42,904 nt of DNA from an uncultured Flavobacteriaceae bacterium (GTDB lineage: Bacteria > Bacteroidota > Bacteroidia > Flavobacteriales > Flavobacteriaceae), in the NCBI GenBank assembly GCA_905479835.1, contig CAJQNZ010000040.1:1-42904 (forward strand), written 5' to 3'. Numbering within the stretch: position 1 is the first letter of the stretch; each line of letters begins with the position of its first letter. Below are positions 1-7,737 of this stretch, in pieces. The notes beneath the pieces are model-generated. The model ran no database searches. It was not told the DNA's origin and saw only the letters and a program-made list of their open reading frames with translations. The translations under genes were made by a program, and so were the position numbers.

Positions 1-1798
1 TAGCGCCTCCACAAGATGGGGCAGCACTTACAACTGGAGCTGAAACAGTTAAATCTGTTCCACAATTAGTGGTAACCGTAGGAACTGTAATTCCACTTCC
101 GTCTGCAGCAGCAGCACAAGCAACAGTAGTTCCTGCAGCAGCAGGTTGTGTATAAGTTGGTACAGAAATCGTGTAAACGTAATCCCAAGTATCTGTTTGT
201 CCTTCACAATCAGTATAGGTATAGGTATAAGTTCGCGAACCACCACAAGTAAGGTCACTTGGATTATTTGTAATTACAGCTGCTGAAGGCGATAAAGTAT
301 TAAGACAAGCATCTTGAACTGTTGGTAAAGTAAAAGTTTCGGTTGCACTTGATACACATTCTACTGTAAGCGCACCATTGGCTGTAGCAATTGTAAACGC
401 TGGCTGAACTACAGATACATTATATGCCCAATCTTGTGTGTTTCCCTCACAATCTGTATAGGTTTACGTATATGTTGTTATTGCACAATCACCCATTACT
501 TGAACATTGGTAATTGTTTCATTCGTAGGAAGAAGTGTTACACCACAATTATCTACTACGGTAGGAAAAGTTGTAGGAGCAGCGATGTCGGCCACACAAT
601 CTACGGTAACAGTTACATCTGTAGGATCAGTAAATGGTTCATATTCTATCTTATATACATAATCCCACGTATCCGTGTTAGTGGCACAATCTGTATATGT
701 ATATCTATAGGTTCTAGTCCCTTCGCAAGTTATTGGATCTGGACTATCAATAATACTCTGGATAGGTGTAAGGGTAGTTCCGCACTCATCTACAACTGTT
801 GGCGGAGTAATTCCCATACCATCTGCAGCAGATTCACAAGCAACCGTAAGCGCTCCATTTGCATCTGGGATTGTAAAAGGGCCTCTTACAACTTCTGTAA
901 TGGTTTGGTTAAAAACAGCATCTGGAATAACCGTTAATACATCAGGATTAGCAGGATTATAAAATCCGTTTAAAGCTGTAGGTATAGATAAGGTCCATTC
1001 TCTTGAAATTGTTTGAACACCAGGACAAAAATCAAATGCTGCGCCAGTATCTACATAACTTACATTTGCCAAACAATAATCTGCCTCTGCAATTGTCGTA
1101 GTTCCTGCACTTGTAACAATGGCTGGGATGGTAACATCTCCACCCAATGTTTCATATAAAGGTAAATCAAAACATCCTGAAAAATCTGGATTTGTTCCTG
1201 CATCAGTACATGCCAAACTAGTATTTGGTGGTGCACTACCAAAATCAATTGGTGCACAATTAGAAAAAATTATCCTAAAATCTGCTCCACTAAAACCGCC
1301 TTGTTTCCATGTTAATATTCTTATACTGCCGCCAGAGGTAATGGTTGTTGACAACTCCATAGGAGTGTTACCACCTGCCGTTACTGGTGTTGCACAACTT
1401 CCTGGTCCAGAAGCCTGACCTTCAACTATAGCACCACGCGTACCTTTTCCACCTACAACTACCGTCACACACATAACTGGCGTACAACAGGCTCCAGGGC
1501 TTGCAAAATCGGGCGCCGTAATATCTAGCTGTACAGCTGCTGCACTACCCCCTACAGGTCCGGATACATCACAACTAGTAGGGTTGTAACCAGATGCTAC
1601 TTTAAAATTATCACTAAAAACAGATTCTGTTCCATCAAAAACAATAGTCGCTTGATTGAAACCAGTACTATTTTCTGGAGCTCCTGGAACAATATAACCA
1701 TAGGTAACTGTTGCTTGAGCATATGACTCAGAAGGGTTTATAAGAAAAGCGATTAAAAGAAAAGGAATTAGAAAACTTAAATTGTAACTTTTGGTCAT
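1..1798 (-). pseudogene. Large secreted Cys-rich Ig/HYR-like repeat protein, 5' part, interrupted by one in-frame TAA
   Basis: Reads leftward from ATG at 1796-1798; a TTG two codons earlier is less likely. The N-terminus MTKSYNLSFLIPF.. is a signal peptide ending near SYA-QA. A unique region of about 300 residues follows, then Ig-like repeats of about 80 residues, each with spaced cysteines and a YTYTDC..N/Q..DTWDY signature. These start near 880, 640, 400 and 155. At 464-466 the frame hits TAA inside the second repeat. Reading on in the same frame gives TYTDCEGNTQDWAYNVSV and two more good repeats, with no further stop to base 1. By alignment with the other repeats, the TAA replaces a Tyr codon (TAT/TAC). 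The family is typical of gliding or T9SS adhesins, but the C-terminus is outside the window. The gene is either a point-nonsense pseudogene, a phase-variable or truncated product of 444 residues, or a sequencing error. Confidence 0.8.
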
Positions 1799-2040
1799 AA
1801 TCAAAGGGATATTTAAAGGGTCTTAATAATTAAGACTATATTTAATTTAATTCTTTAATAATCTCTAATTGAAGAGATTTAAAAAATTTCTTAATTTAGT
1901 ATGCATAAAAAAATGTACACTTTATTATATTTTAGACACATGACTTATTTAAAAGTCACATAAATTTTAACAAATCTAACAAATAATTAGCAAATAATTA
2001 GCAATAGTTTTGTTTAATAATTTTTTAAATAAACTTATAT
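1799..2040. other. Divergent A/T-rich intergenic region
   Basis: Lies between the leftward repeat protein and the rightward phosphoesterase. It holds two small perfect hairpins on the adhesin side, GTCTTAA/TTAAGAC (1820-1836) and AATCTCT/AGAGATT (1860-1879). These could form in the adhesin mRNA leader. The phosphoesterase promoter is on the right. No ORF is seen. Confidence 0.5.
2005..2012 (+). promoter_or_regulatory. -7 box TAGTTTTG for the phosphoesterase gene
   Basis: Matches the Bacteroidetes TAnnTTTG consensus and lies 28 bases before the ATG at 2041. No clear TTTG -33 element is seen. Confidence 0.4.
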
Positions 2041-2949
2041 ATGGTCCAACAAATACTTGCCAATTCTTATAAAAAAGCCAAACAAATTACTATAGATAAA
2101 AAATCTAAACTTATTTTTTTTAGTGATTGTCATCGTGGTGACAATAGTTACGCAGATGATTTTTCTCAGAACAAACAAGTTTACCTACATGCTTTAACTA
2201 ATTATTATAACAATGGGTTTACCTACTTTGAACTTGGTGATGGAGATGAATTATGGGAAAATAGAGACTTTGCGACCATTTTCAATGCTCATAAACCGAT
2301 TTATGATCTTCTTAAAAAATTCCATGAAGAAAAAAAATTGCATATGATTTATGGAAATCATGATATGGTGTATAGAAAACCAAAAATTGTAAAAAAAATA
2401 TTGGGAAGTTATTTTGATGTTATTTCAGGCACCAATAAAAGCCTATTTTCAGAATTAACTTTTCATGAAAGTATTATCTTGAATGTAGAAGGGATGAAAA
2501 AAAACATACTTTTAATTCATGGACATCAAGCAGATTTTTTTAATTATGTATTGTGGAAATTAAGTCGATTTTTAGTGCGATTTTTTTGGCAACCACTTCA
2601 GAAAGTATTTGGTATAAAAGATCCGACAAGTCCTGCAAAAAACTATAAAGAACTCATAAAAGTAGAGCGAAGAATAAAAAAATGGATCCTCAATAATAAC
2701 AATCAGATGGTTATTGCAGGCCACACACATCGTCCGAGATTCCCTGAACCACATGAAGTTCCTTACTTCAATGATGGAAGTTGCGTACATCCAAGAGCAA
2801 TTACTGGAATTGAAATTGAACAATTAAAAATCTCATTAATAAAATGGCATACTATTACGAATGCTGATGGAACATTTCAAGTTAAAAAAGTTGTACTTGA
2901 AGGACCTGTAGAATTAAGTTCTTATTTAAATGAAGAAAAGCGCCATTAA
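2041..2949 (+). CDS. Calcineurin-like metallophosphoesterase
   Basis: A 302-residue cytoplasmic protein with all the metal-binding blocks of the calcineurin-like phosphoesterase fold: SDCHRGD (D29, H31), GDGDE (D67), GNHD (105-108), HGHQAD (about 160) and AGHTHRP (227-232). These hold a two-metal centre that hydrolyses phosphomono- or diesters. The layout recalls LpxH-like UDP-diacylglucosamine pyrophosphohydrolases and diadenosine tetraphosphatases, but the substrate cannot be read from the sequence. The gene is monocistronic: it has its own promoter box and its stop codon lies in the loop of a terminator hairpin. Confidence 0.88.
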   Translation: MVQQILANSYKKAKQITIDKKSKLIFFSDCHRGDNSYADDFSQNKQVYLHALTNYYNNGFTYFELGDGDELWENRDFATIFNAHKPIYDLLKKFHEEKKLHMIYGNHDMVYRKPKIVKKILGSYFDVISGTNKSLFSELTFHESIILNVEGMKKNILLIHGHQADFFNYVLWKLSRFLVRFFWQPLQKVFGIKDPTSPAKNYKELIKVERRIKKWILNNNNQMVIAGHTHRPRFPEPHEVPYFNDGSCVHPRAITGIEIEQLKISLIKWHTITNADGTFQVKKVVLEGPVELSSYLNEEKRH

Positions 2950-2964
2950 GGCGCTTTTTCTTTT
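2936..2964 (+). terminator. Rho-independent terminator of the phosphoesterase gene
   Basis: AAAAGCGCC (2936-2944), loop ATTAA, GGCGCTTTTT (2950-2959), then more T. The TAA stop (2947-2949) is part of the loop, so the 3' stem arm is the only untranslated part. Confidence 0.85.
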
Positions 2965-3093
2965 GGGGTTAAAATTGTGGGACACTAATCAACTGTCTTA
3001 ATTCTTTTCTTTTTTCCCTTTTTTAATTAATTCATTCAAATCTTACAATTAATAAGACACAAGAAAATATATATAGTCACATTATTTTTAAAA

Positions 3094-3124
3094 TAAAAAA
3101 AGAATGTCTCTTTCGAGACACTCT
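3094..3124 (-). terminator. Terminator for the leftward TerB/J-domain gene
   Basis: On the minus strand GAGACATTCT pairs with the AGAGTGTCTC arm around a GAAA loop (3101-3124), with one mismatch. A run of T follows (A-run at 3096-3102 on the plus strand). It lies about 100 bases after the gene's stop. Confidence 0.65.
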
Positions 3125-3220
3125 TGGGGTTATACTCAACTCAACTAACCATAATAAAGTTGCAATAACTATTCTTATGACACATACTTTTCTGACAAGT
3201 CACAATTAAATATATATTTT

Positions 3221-3967
3221 TTACATTCCTCTTTCCTTCTGAATACTTTCATAAGCTTTCTGAATCTGACGAAATTTCTCCTCTGCACCTTTTAAATGCT
3301 CTTTACCAAGGTGTTGCAACTTATCAGGATGGTGTTTTTTTACGAGCCTTCTATAAGCCGATTTTACTTGAGCATTGCTTACAGATTTTTCAATTTCCAA
3401 TACTTTATACGCATTATCAATTCCACTATAGAACATTGCTTTAATAGATTCAAAGTCTCGATGACTTATATTTAAATATCCAGCAATCTTTTCAATCATG
3501 TAAATTTCAGATTCTGTTACGAATTCATCGGATTTCGCTATGCCAAATAAAAAATGAAGTAATTGCAATCTTGAAGCATGTGTCATATTCTGTTGAATCT
3601 GCAAACATACTTGTCGTGTAGAAATATTTTTATTTTTAATAATTCCATTAAACAATTTAAAAGCATGATTGGCTCTTGTGCTACCATACATTCTAGTAAA
3701 ATGGTTACGTACATAACTCAACTCTCTCTTGTCAATTTTTCCATCAGCCTTTATAACAACTGCAGCAAGAACGAGTAAACTCATTTCAAAATCTCCTGAT
3801 TGTGTTCTTGAAGATTGAGTTCTTCTAGATGATGGACCTTCTATTCTAATGTTTTCTCCAGCCAATCCATCTACTACACTTCCTAGTACAAATCCTATTA
3901 TAGCACCTATCGGACCACCAAATGACCATCCTATGGATGCTCCTAAATATTTTGTAAAACTTGCCAT
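3221..3967 (-). CDS. TerB and J-domain co-chaperone (DjlA-like)
   Basis: A 248-residue protein in three parts. The N-terminal 35 residues are Gly-rich and hydrophobic (GWSFGGPIGAIIGFVLGS) and look like a membrane-inserting segment. Residues about 60-165 are a TerB-type helical domain (VLAAVVIKADGKIDKRE, and a second acidic repeat near KSDEFVTESE). Residues about 185-248 are a J-domain with the HPD motif at 213-215, which stimulates DnaK ATPase. The order matches DjlA-type membrane-anchored J-proteins. The gene diverges from the bacilliredoxin gene; both start close to TATCTTTG boxes. The family call is firm but the client is unknown. Confidence 0.85.
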   Translation of the reverse strand: MASFTKYLGASIGWSFGGPIGAIIGFVLGSVVDGLAGENIRIEGPSSRRTQSSRTQSGDFEMSLLVLAAVVIKADGKIDKRELSYVRNHFTRMYGSTRANHAFKLFNGIIKNKNISTRQVCLQIQQNMTHASRLQLLHFLFGIAKSDEFVTESEIYMIEKIAGYLNISHRDFESIKAMFYSGIDNAYKVLEIEKSVSNAQVKSAYRRLVKKHHPDKLQHLGKEHLKGAEEKFRQIQKAYESIQKERGM

Positions 3968-3983
3968 AATTTTTTTTGAAATT

Positions 3984-3991
3984 CAAAGATA
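3984..3991 (-). promoter_or_regulatory. -7 box TATCTTTG for the J-domain gene
   Basis: The minus-strand TAnnTTTG box ends 17 bases before the ATG (3965-3967). It is 32 bases from the divergent bacilliredoxin box, so the two promoters nearly overlap. Confidence 0.5.
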
Positions 3992-4023
3992 CAGAAGAAG
4001 ATCAAAAATCAATCCAATTTCTT

Positions 4024-4031
4024 TATCTTTG
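4024..4031 (+). promoter_or_regulatory. -7 box TATCTTTG for the bacilliredoxin gene
   Basis: TAnnTTTG match 25 bases before the ATG at 4057. No good TTTG -33 element is seen. Confidence 0.5.
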
Positions 4032-4056
4032 TACCGAATAATTAAATATACACAAT

Positions 4057-4467
4057 ATGTATCCAGAAGAACTCGTAAAACCTATGCAAGCAGAACTTGA
4101 AAATGCAGGTTTTACATCATTACATAATCCTGAAGAAGTTGAAGCGGCATTGGCCAAAGAAGGAACTACACTCGTTATGGTAAATTCAGTATGTGGTTGT
4201 GCAGCAGGAACTGCTCGTCCAGGCGCAATACATTCTTTACTGAATGATAAAAGTCCAAGCCAATTAACTACAGTATTCGCAGGTGTAGATACTCAAGCAG
4301 TAACGAAAGCTCGCGAATTCATGATCCCATTTCCTCCTTCTTCACCAGCAATCGCTTTATTTAAAGATGGACAATTGGTTCATATGCTTGAACGTCATCA
4401 TATTGAAGGGCGTTCTGCACAGATGATTGCAGCAAACTTGGCAGAAGCATATGATGAATTCTGTTAA
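4057..4467 (+). CDS. Bacilliredoxin, BrxA/BrxB (YphP/YqiW) family
   Basis: 136 residues, full length for this thioredoxin-fold family. The hallmark CGC redox motif is at residues 46-48 (VNSVCGCAAGTARP), followed by FAGVDTQAVTKAREF and FPPSSPAIALF. A further Cys is the last residue. In Firmicutes these enzymes remove bacillithiol or related thiols from proteins (de-bacillithiolation). Bacteroidetes also carry the family, and some make bacillithiol, so a low-molecular-weight thiol redox role is inferred. Monocistronic, with a terminator 58 bases after the stop. Confidence 0.9.
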   Translation: MYPEELVKPMQAELENAGFTSLHNPEEVEAALAKEGTTLVMVNSVCGCAAGTARPGAIHSLLNDKSPSQLTTVFAGVDTQAVTKAREFMIPFPPSSPAIALFKDGQLVHMLERHHIEGRSAQMIAANLAEAYDEFC

Positions 4468-4524
4468 CATTTCGACTGACGTAGATTCTAAATAACAGAA
4501 CCATTACTGATTAAAAACATTTAT

Positions 4525-4560
4525 AAAAATCCTCAATAAATTGAGGATTTTTATATTTTT
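4525..4560 (+). terminator. Rho-independent terminator after the bacilliredoxin gene
   Basis: AAAAATCCTCAA (4525-4536), loop TAAA, TTGAGGATTTTT (4541-4552), then ATATTTTTAT. Confidence 0.85.
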
Positions 4561-4569
4561 ATAGAATAG

Positions 4570-4612
4570 TTATCGATACATGTCCCTAAGGCGGACACTC
4601 GAACTGACGCTA
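4570..4612 (+). repeat. Half copy of a dispersed palindromic element
   Basis: TTATCGATACA followed by ACACTCGAACTGACG (4595-4609) resembles the right-hand half of the elements at 19091-19210 and 20821-20962 (CTCGATACA .. TCACTCGAACTGACA). It lies just upstream of the HD-hydrolase start. A looser trace, TTTCGACTGACG, lies at about 4472. Confidence 0.55.
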
Positions 4613-4633
4613 ATTTTAATTTTATTACAATTC

Positions 4634-5299
4634 ATGAATATTTCCGAAGAAAAAATTATAGAAAATACAATTTCATTTGTCAAAAAAAAACTTGAAAATG
4701 CTGAGGGTGGACATGATTGGTTTCATATTCAAAGAGTCCTTAACAATGCTCAACTTATTGCCAATAGTGAGCATGTAAACACTTTTATTGTGGCTTTGGG
4801 TGCCTTATTGCATGATATTGCGGACCCTAAATTTCATAATGGAGATGAAACTGTAGGTCCCAAAATTGCACGAGAGTTTCTTTTTTCTCAAAATGTGGAT
4901 AGCACTGTGATTGAACATGTCGTACATATTATTAATTATATTTCATATAAATCTTCATTAGAAAAAAACAAAACACCTTTTTCTTCTCATGAATTAAATG
5001 TGGTTCAAGATGCAGATAGACTCGATGCAATTGGAGCTATTGGGATTGCAAGATGTTTCAATTATGGAGGGTTTAAAAACCGTAGTTTATACAATCCTGA
5101 CATTCTTCCGAATTTAAATATGACCAAAGAAGAATATAAAAATTCTGATGCGCCAACGATCAATCATTTTTATGAAAAATTATTACTTCTAAAAGATAAA
5201 ATGAATACAAAAACAGGGTTGCGAATCGCCCAAGAAAGGCATGAATATATGGAGCAGTTTTTGGACCAATTTTATGCTGAATGGGACGGTAAAAAATAA
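4634..5299 (+). CDS. HD-domain metal-dependent phosphohydrolase
   Basis: 221 residues from ATG 4634. An 18-residue upstream extension starting at 4580 is open, but it is encoded by the repeat remnant (..SLRRTLELT..), so I reject it. HD superfamily signatures in order: GGHDWFHIQRV, ALLHDIAD (the HD pair), VVQDADRLDAIGAIGIAR (the distal Asp), and C-terminal RIAQERHEYMEQFL. This matches the YedJ/YpgQ-type small HD hydrolases that act on nucleotides or other phosphorylated small molecules with a divalent metal. The substrate is unknown. No promoter box is obvious. Confidence 0.85.
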   Translation: MNISEEKIIENTISFVKKKLENAEGGHDWFHIQRVLNNAQLIANSEHVNTFIVALGALLHDIADPKFHNGDETVGPKIAREFLFSQNVDSTVIEHVVHIINYISYKSSLEKNKTPFSSHELNVVQDADRLDAIGAIGIARCFNYGGFKNRSLYNPDILPNLNMTKEEYKNSDAPTINHFYEKLLLLKDKMNTKTGLRIAQERHEYMEQFLDQFYAEWDGKK

Positions 5300-5398
5300 A
5301 GTTCTGACAGATAGTTCTCAAAACAATTTTTTATCAAAAATCTCTCAAACTGACTTTCTTGTCATTAAATAATTGCAATTCAATAAATTGTAGTTGTT

Positions 5399-5572
5399 TT
5401 AACTTTCTTTAGCCGCTTCTAAAGAGGTTATTTTATGTTCCAAGATTGACAATTCTTCTCCACTTGTGATTATTTCTTCAACAGTTAAATTTTTGGAGTT
5501 ATTGACGTTATCTACTATTTCTTTACTTTTAAAATTGTAATATTCAAGTGTTATATCTATTTTATCTTTCAT
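5399..5572 (-). CDS. 57-residue acidic hypothetical protein downstream of the AraC gene
   Basis: ATG at 5570-5572, TAA at 5399-5401. It starts 15 bases after the AraC-type gene stops and is on the same strand, so the two are probably co-transcribed. The product (MKDKIDITLEYYNFKSKEIV.., ending KITSLEAAKES) is soluble, acidic and predicted helical. It has no motif I recognise. The open frame, the tight spacing and the absence of other content in this gap are the support; homologues would decide. Confidence 0.5.
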   Translation of the reverse strand: MKDKIDITLEYYNFKSKEIVDNVNNSKNLTVEEIITSGEELSILEHKITSLEAAKES

Positions 5573-5587
5573 AGCAGTAACTTTTAA

Positions 5588-6460
5588 TTATTGAACAAGA
5601 TTGGTCTTTTCGTTTCTATATTTGGAAGCAGATTTTCCGGTAAATTCTTTAAACAATTTATTGAAATGAGAAAAATTATTAAATCCACATTCATAACATA
5701 TATCTGTGATACTTTTTTGACTTTCAGATAGCAATTTCGTTGCATGCACTATTCGATATTCGTTTACCAATTTCGTAAATGTCTTCCCTGTTGTTTTTTT
5801 AAAAAACCTACAGAATGCTGGAACTGTCATACTCACTAGATTGGAGATTTCTTCCAAAGTTATATGTTGGTCAAAATTTTGATTTATATATTTAAATATT
5901 AAATCAATCTTACTACTATTCTGAGGTTGAATTTCAAAGACAAATCCATCAGCATTTAAAATTGTATAGTCATCAGATTTAGATAATGTATGTAAAACCT
6001 CTAAGAGCAATAAAATCTGTTTAAAACCTCCTTTTTGTGAAATTTTTTCAATTTTTGAACCTAATTTTCTTTTCGTCTTTACGCCAAATACTATTCCGTT
6101 TTTTGCTTTTTCCAATAATCTTTTAATAGAAACCATTTCTGGAACATTGAAAAAATTATTTCCTAAAAATTCTGGATTAAATTGAATTAATGTCTCTGAA
6201 CCATTGGTCGTTAATCTATCAGTAAAACCATTGTGTGGCAAGTTGGAACCTATTAACAATAATTGACTATTATTAAAATACGATAGATGATTCCCTATAT
6301 GCGTCTTTCCTTTTCCTTTATTAACATACACCAATTCAATTTCTGGATGAAAATGCCAAGATGCAGGCGTATGCTTTAAAAATTCAGTATGTGTGCTTGC
6401 CAAGATAGAACTTCCAAAATCTAAAGTAATTTTTTCTAATGTTGGTTTTCCTTTTTTCAT
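5588..6460 (-). CDS. AraC-family transcriptional regulator with cupin sensor
   Basis: 290 residues. The N-terminal cupin-like domain (about 20-110) has the PASWHFHPEIELVYV and GSNLPHNGF blocks. The C-terminal double helix-turn-helix (about 190-285) has QHITLEEISNLVSMTVPAF and the family signature SITDICYECGFNNFSHFNKLFK. This is the layout of AraC regulators that sense sugars or other small ligands; the ligand and targets are unknown. The gene heads a two-gene leftward unit with the 57-codon ORF. A minus-strand TATTTTTG box sits at 6477-6484. Confidence 0.92.
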   Translation of the reverse strand: MKKGKPTLEKITLDFGSSILASTHTEFLKHTPASWHFHPEIELVYVNKGKGKTHIGNHLSYFNNSQLLLIGSNLPHNGFTDRLTTNGSETLIQFNPEFLGNNFFNVPEMVSIKRLLEKAKNGIVFGVKTKRKLGSKIEKISQKGGFKQILLLLEVLHTLSKSDDYTILNADGFVFEIQPQNSSKIDLIFKYINQNFDQHITLEEISNLVSMTVPAFCRFFKKTTGKTFTKLVNEYRIVHATKLLSESQKSITDICYECGFNNFSHFNKLFKEFTGKSASKYRNEKTNLVQ

Positions 6461-6476
6461 CCATTCAATTTAATAA

Positions 6477-6484
6477 CAAAAATA
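6477..6484 (-). promoter_or_regulatory. -7 box TATTTTTG for the AraC-type gene
   Basis: TAnnTTTG match 16 bases before the ATG on the minus strand. TTTG-like sequence lies upstream, but at non-ideal spacing. Confidence 0.4.
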
Positions 6485-6625
6485 CCAAACTTATAAATAG
6501 CAAAATAGTTGAAATTATCCTTTTTGTGTTCTATATTAACATTCTATCATGTAAATTGTATTAAAACCAATAAAATAGTATATAAATATCCCAATTCTGA
6601 TGTTATACTACATCCATATTTAAAA

Positions 6626-6633
6626 TATTTTTG
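6626..6633 (+). promoter_or_regulatory. -7 box TATTTTTG for the 37-residue membrane peptide
   Basis: TAnnTTTG match 17 bases before ATG 6651. With the terminator at 6807 it frames a complete small transcription unit in a 382-base gap. Confidence 0.4.
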
Positions 6634-6650
6634 TGATAAAATATTAAGTT

Positions 6651-6764
6651 ATGGTAAAAGAAGATGAAATCGTATTTATTACAACAACAATAGTTTTTAT
6701 GGTACTACTTACCATACAATTTTTATTTATACTATTCCTAGTGATGAAAAGAACCAAAAAATAA
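6651..6764 (+). CDS. 37-residue single-pass membrane peptide
   Basis: ATG 6651, TAA 6762-6764. An acidic N-terminus (MVKEDE) precedes a hydrophobic helix of about 24 residues and a basic tail (MKRTKK), suggesting N-out, C-in insertion. It has its own candidate promoter box, and a strong terminator follows. The sequence resembles the N-terminal anchor of small flavobacterial sensor kinases, so it could be a gene remnant rather than a functional peptide. No function can be assigned. Confidence 0.45.
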   Translation: MVKEDEIVFITTTIVFMVLLTIQFLFILFLVMKRTKK

Positions 6765-6806
6765 ATTTGTAATTAGTATCAACAACAACTACAATAAATT
6801 TTGGAT

Positions 6807-6836
6807 AAAAGCGAGTCTTCTATAGACTCGCTTTTT
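6807..6836. terminator. Bidirectional terminator between the membrane peptide and the crotonase gene
   Basis: AAAAGCGAGTCT (6807-6818), loop TCTAT, AGACTCGCTTTTT (6824-6836). There are A and T runs on both sides. The leftward crotonase stops at 6843. Confidence 0.85.
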
Positions 6837-6842
6837 ATATGT

Positions 6843-7619
6843 TTAAGAAAAGTTCGGTTTTCTCTTTTCTAAAAAAGCAGTAGTTCCTTCTTCGAAATCT
6901 GAAGTTCCAAAACAGTTTCCGAAATTGATTTTTTCAACCTCATAACCATTTAATTTTTTATCATAATTGGCATTGACAGCCGATATCGCATTTGCAATTG
7001 CACTACTTGAGTTACGTGCAATTTTTGATGCCAATTTTTCTGCTAAAGGCAACAACTCTTCTAGATCTACAACATGATTTACGAGTCCCCATTCTTTTGC
7101 CTCTTCTGCAGTCAACATATTGGCAGTCATAATTAGTTCCATTGCTTTTCCTTTGCCTATCAATTGTGGTAGTCGTTGTGTTCCTCCATAACCTGGAATT
7201 ACTCCAAGTGATACTTCTGGCAATCCCATTTTAGCATTGGAACTTGCAATTCTAAAGTGCGCACTCATTGCCAATTCTAAACCTCCTCCAAGAGCAAATC
7301 CATTGATTGCTGCAATCACTGGAGTGCCTAAATTTTCTACAAAATCAAATAACAATTCATGTCCGCTTTTGGATAGATTTTCTCCTTGTTCTTCATTAAA
7401 ATTGGCAAATTCTTTAATATCTGCTCCTGCAATAAAGGCCTTAGTTCCACTTCCTGTAAGTATGATTGCTTTTATTTTAGGATCCGTATTTGAATCAGTC
7501 AATGCCTTATTTAATTCTAAAATTGTGGCTAAATTTAATGCGTTTAATTGATTGGGGCGATTGATTGTAATCGTTGCAATAGATTCGTTTGTAGTAACTA
7601 GGATGTTTTCGAAATTCAT
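6843..7619 (-). CDS. Enoyl-CoA hydratase/isomerase (crotonase)
   Basis: 258 residues, the usual crotonase length. It shows the oxyanion-hole segment AFIAGADIKEF (about 62-72), the family signature AINGFALGGGLELAMS (about 103-118) and the second catalytic Glu region LPEVSLGVIPGYGGTQRLP, with both catalytic glutamates in place. It hydrates trans-2-enoyl-CoA to 3-hydroxyacyl-CoA in fatty-acid or phenylacetate-type degradation. No other beta-oxidation gene is adjacent, so the pathway is not fixed. It reads leftward after the sensor kinase, across a repeat-bearing spacer of 118 bases. Confidence 0.92.
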   Translation of the reverse strand: MNFENILVTTNESIATITINRPNQLNALNLATILELNKALTDSNTDPKIKAIILTGSGTKAFIAGADIKEFANFNEEQGENLSKSGHELLFDFVENLGTPVIAAINGFALGGGLELAMSAHFRIASSNAKMGLPEVSLGVIPGYGGTQRLPQLIGKGKAMELIMTANMLTAEEAKEWGLVNHVVDLEELLPLAEKLASKIARNSSSAIANAISAVNANYDKKLNGYEVEKINFGNCFGTSDFEEGTTAFLEKRKPNFS

Positions 7620-7655
7620 TTGGTATGATTTATATTAGGTTCTTAGTTTTATTTT

Positions 7656-7724
7656 GGATCACTTCGACTGCGCTCAGTGACCACCACTCAGTGACTATCG
7701 TTCAATGATGGACTCAGAATGTCA
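7656..7724. repeat. Dispersed palindromic repeat (CACTTCGACTGCGCTCAGTG type)
   Basis: The spacer between the kinase and crotonase genes contains CACTTCGACTGCGCTCAGTG, then CCACCACTCAGTGAC and a degenerate copy TCGTTCAATGATGG. Such GC-richer palindromes stand out from the A/T background. They are common between flavobacterial genes. Confidence 0.65.
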
Positions 7725-7737
7725 TTAATATTTGGTT

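Noticed and set aside
464-466. Programmed readthrough or recoding at the TAA
   Set aside because: No recoding signal is visible and TAA is a poor readthrough codon. A point mutation or sequence error is simpler.
434-937. 167-codon rightward ORF opposite the repeat protein
   Set aside because: It is the antisense of Thr/Tyr/Cys-rich repeats. The product is a Cys/Ile/Ser-rich low-complexity string with no domain, and the other strand has a signal peptide and repeats.
7656-7724. Short CRISPR-like array in the CACTCAGTGAC repeats
   Set aside because: The copies are too few, unequal and palindromic with no regular spacers. They fit the dispersed intergenic repeat family.
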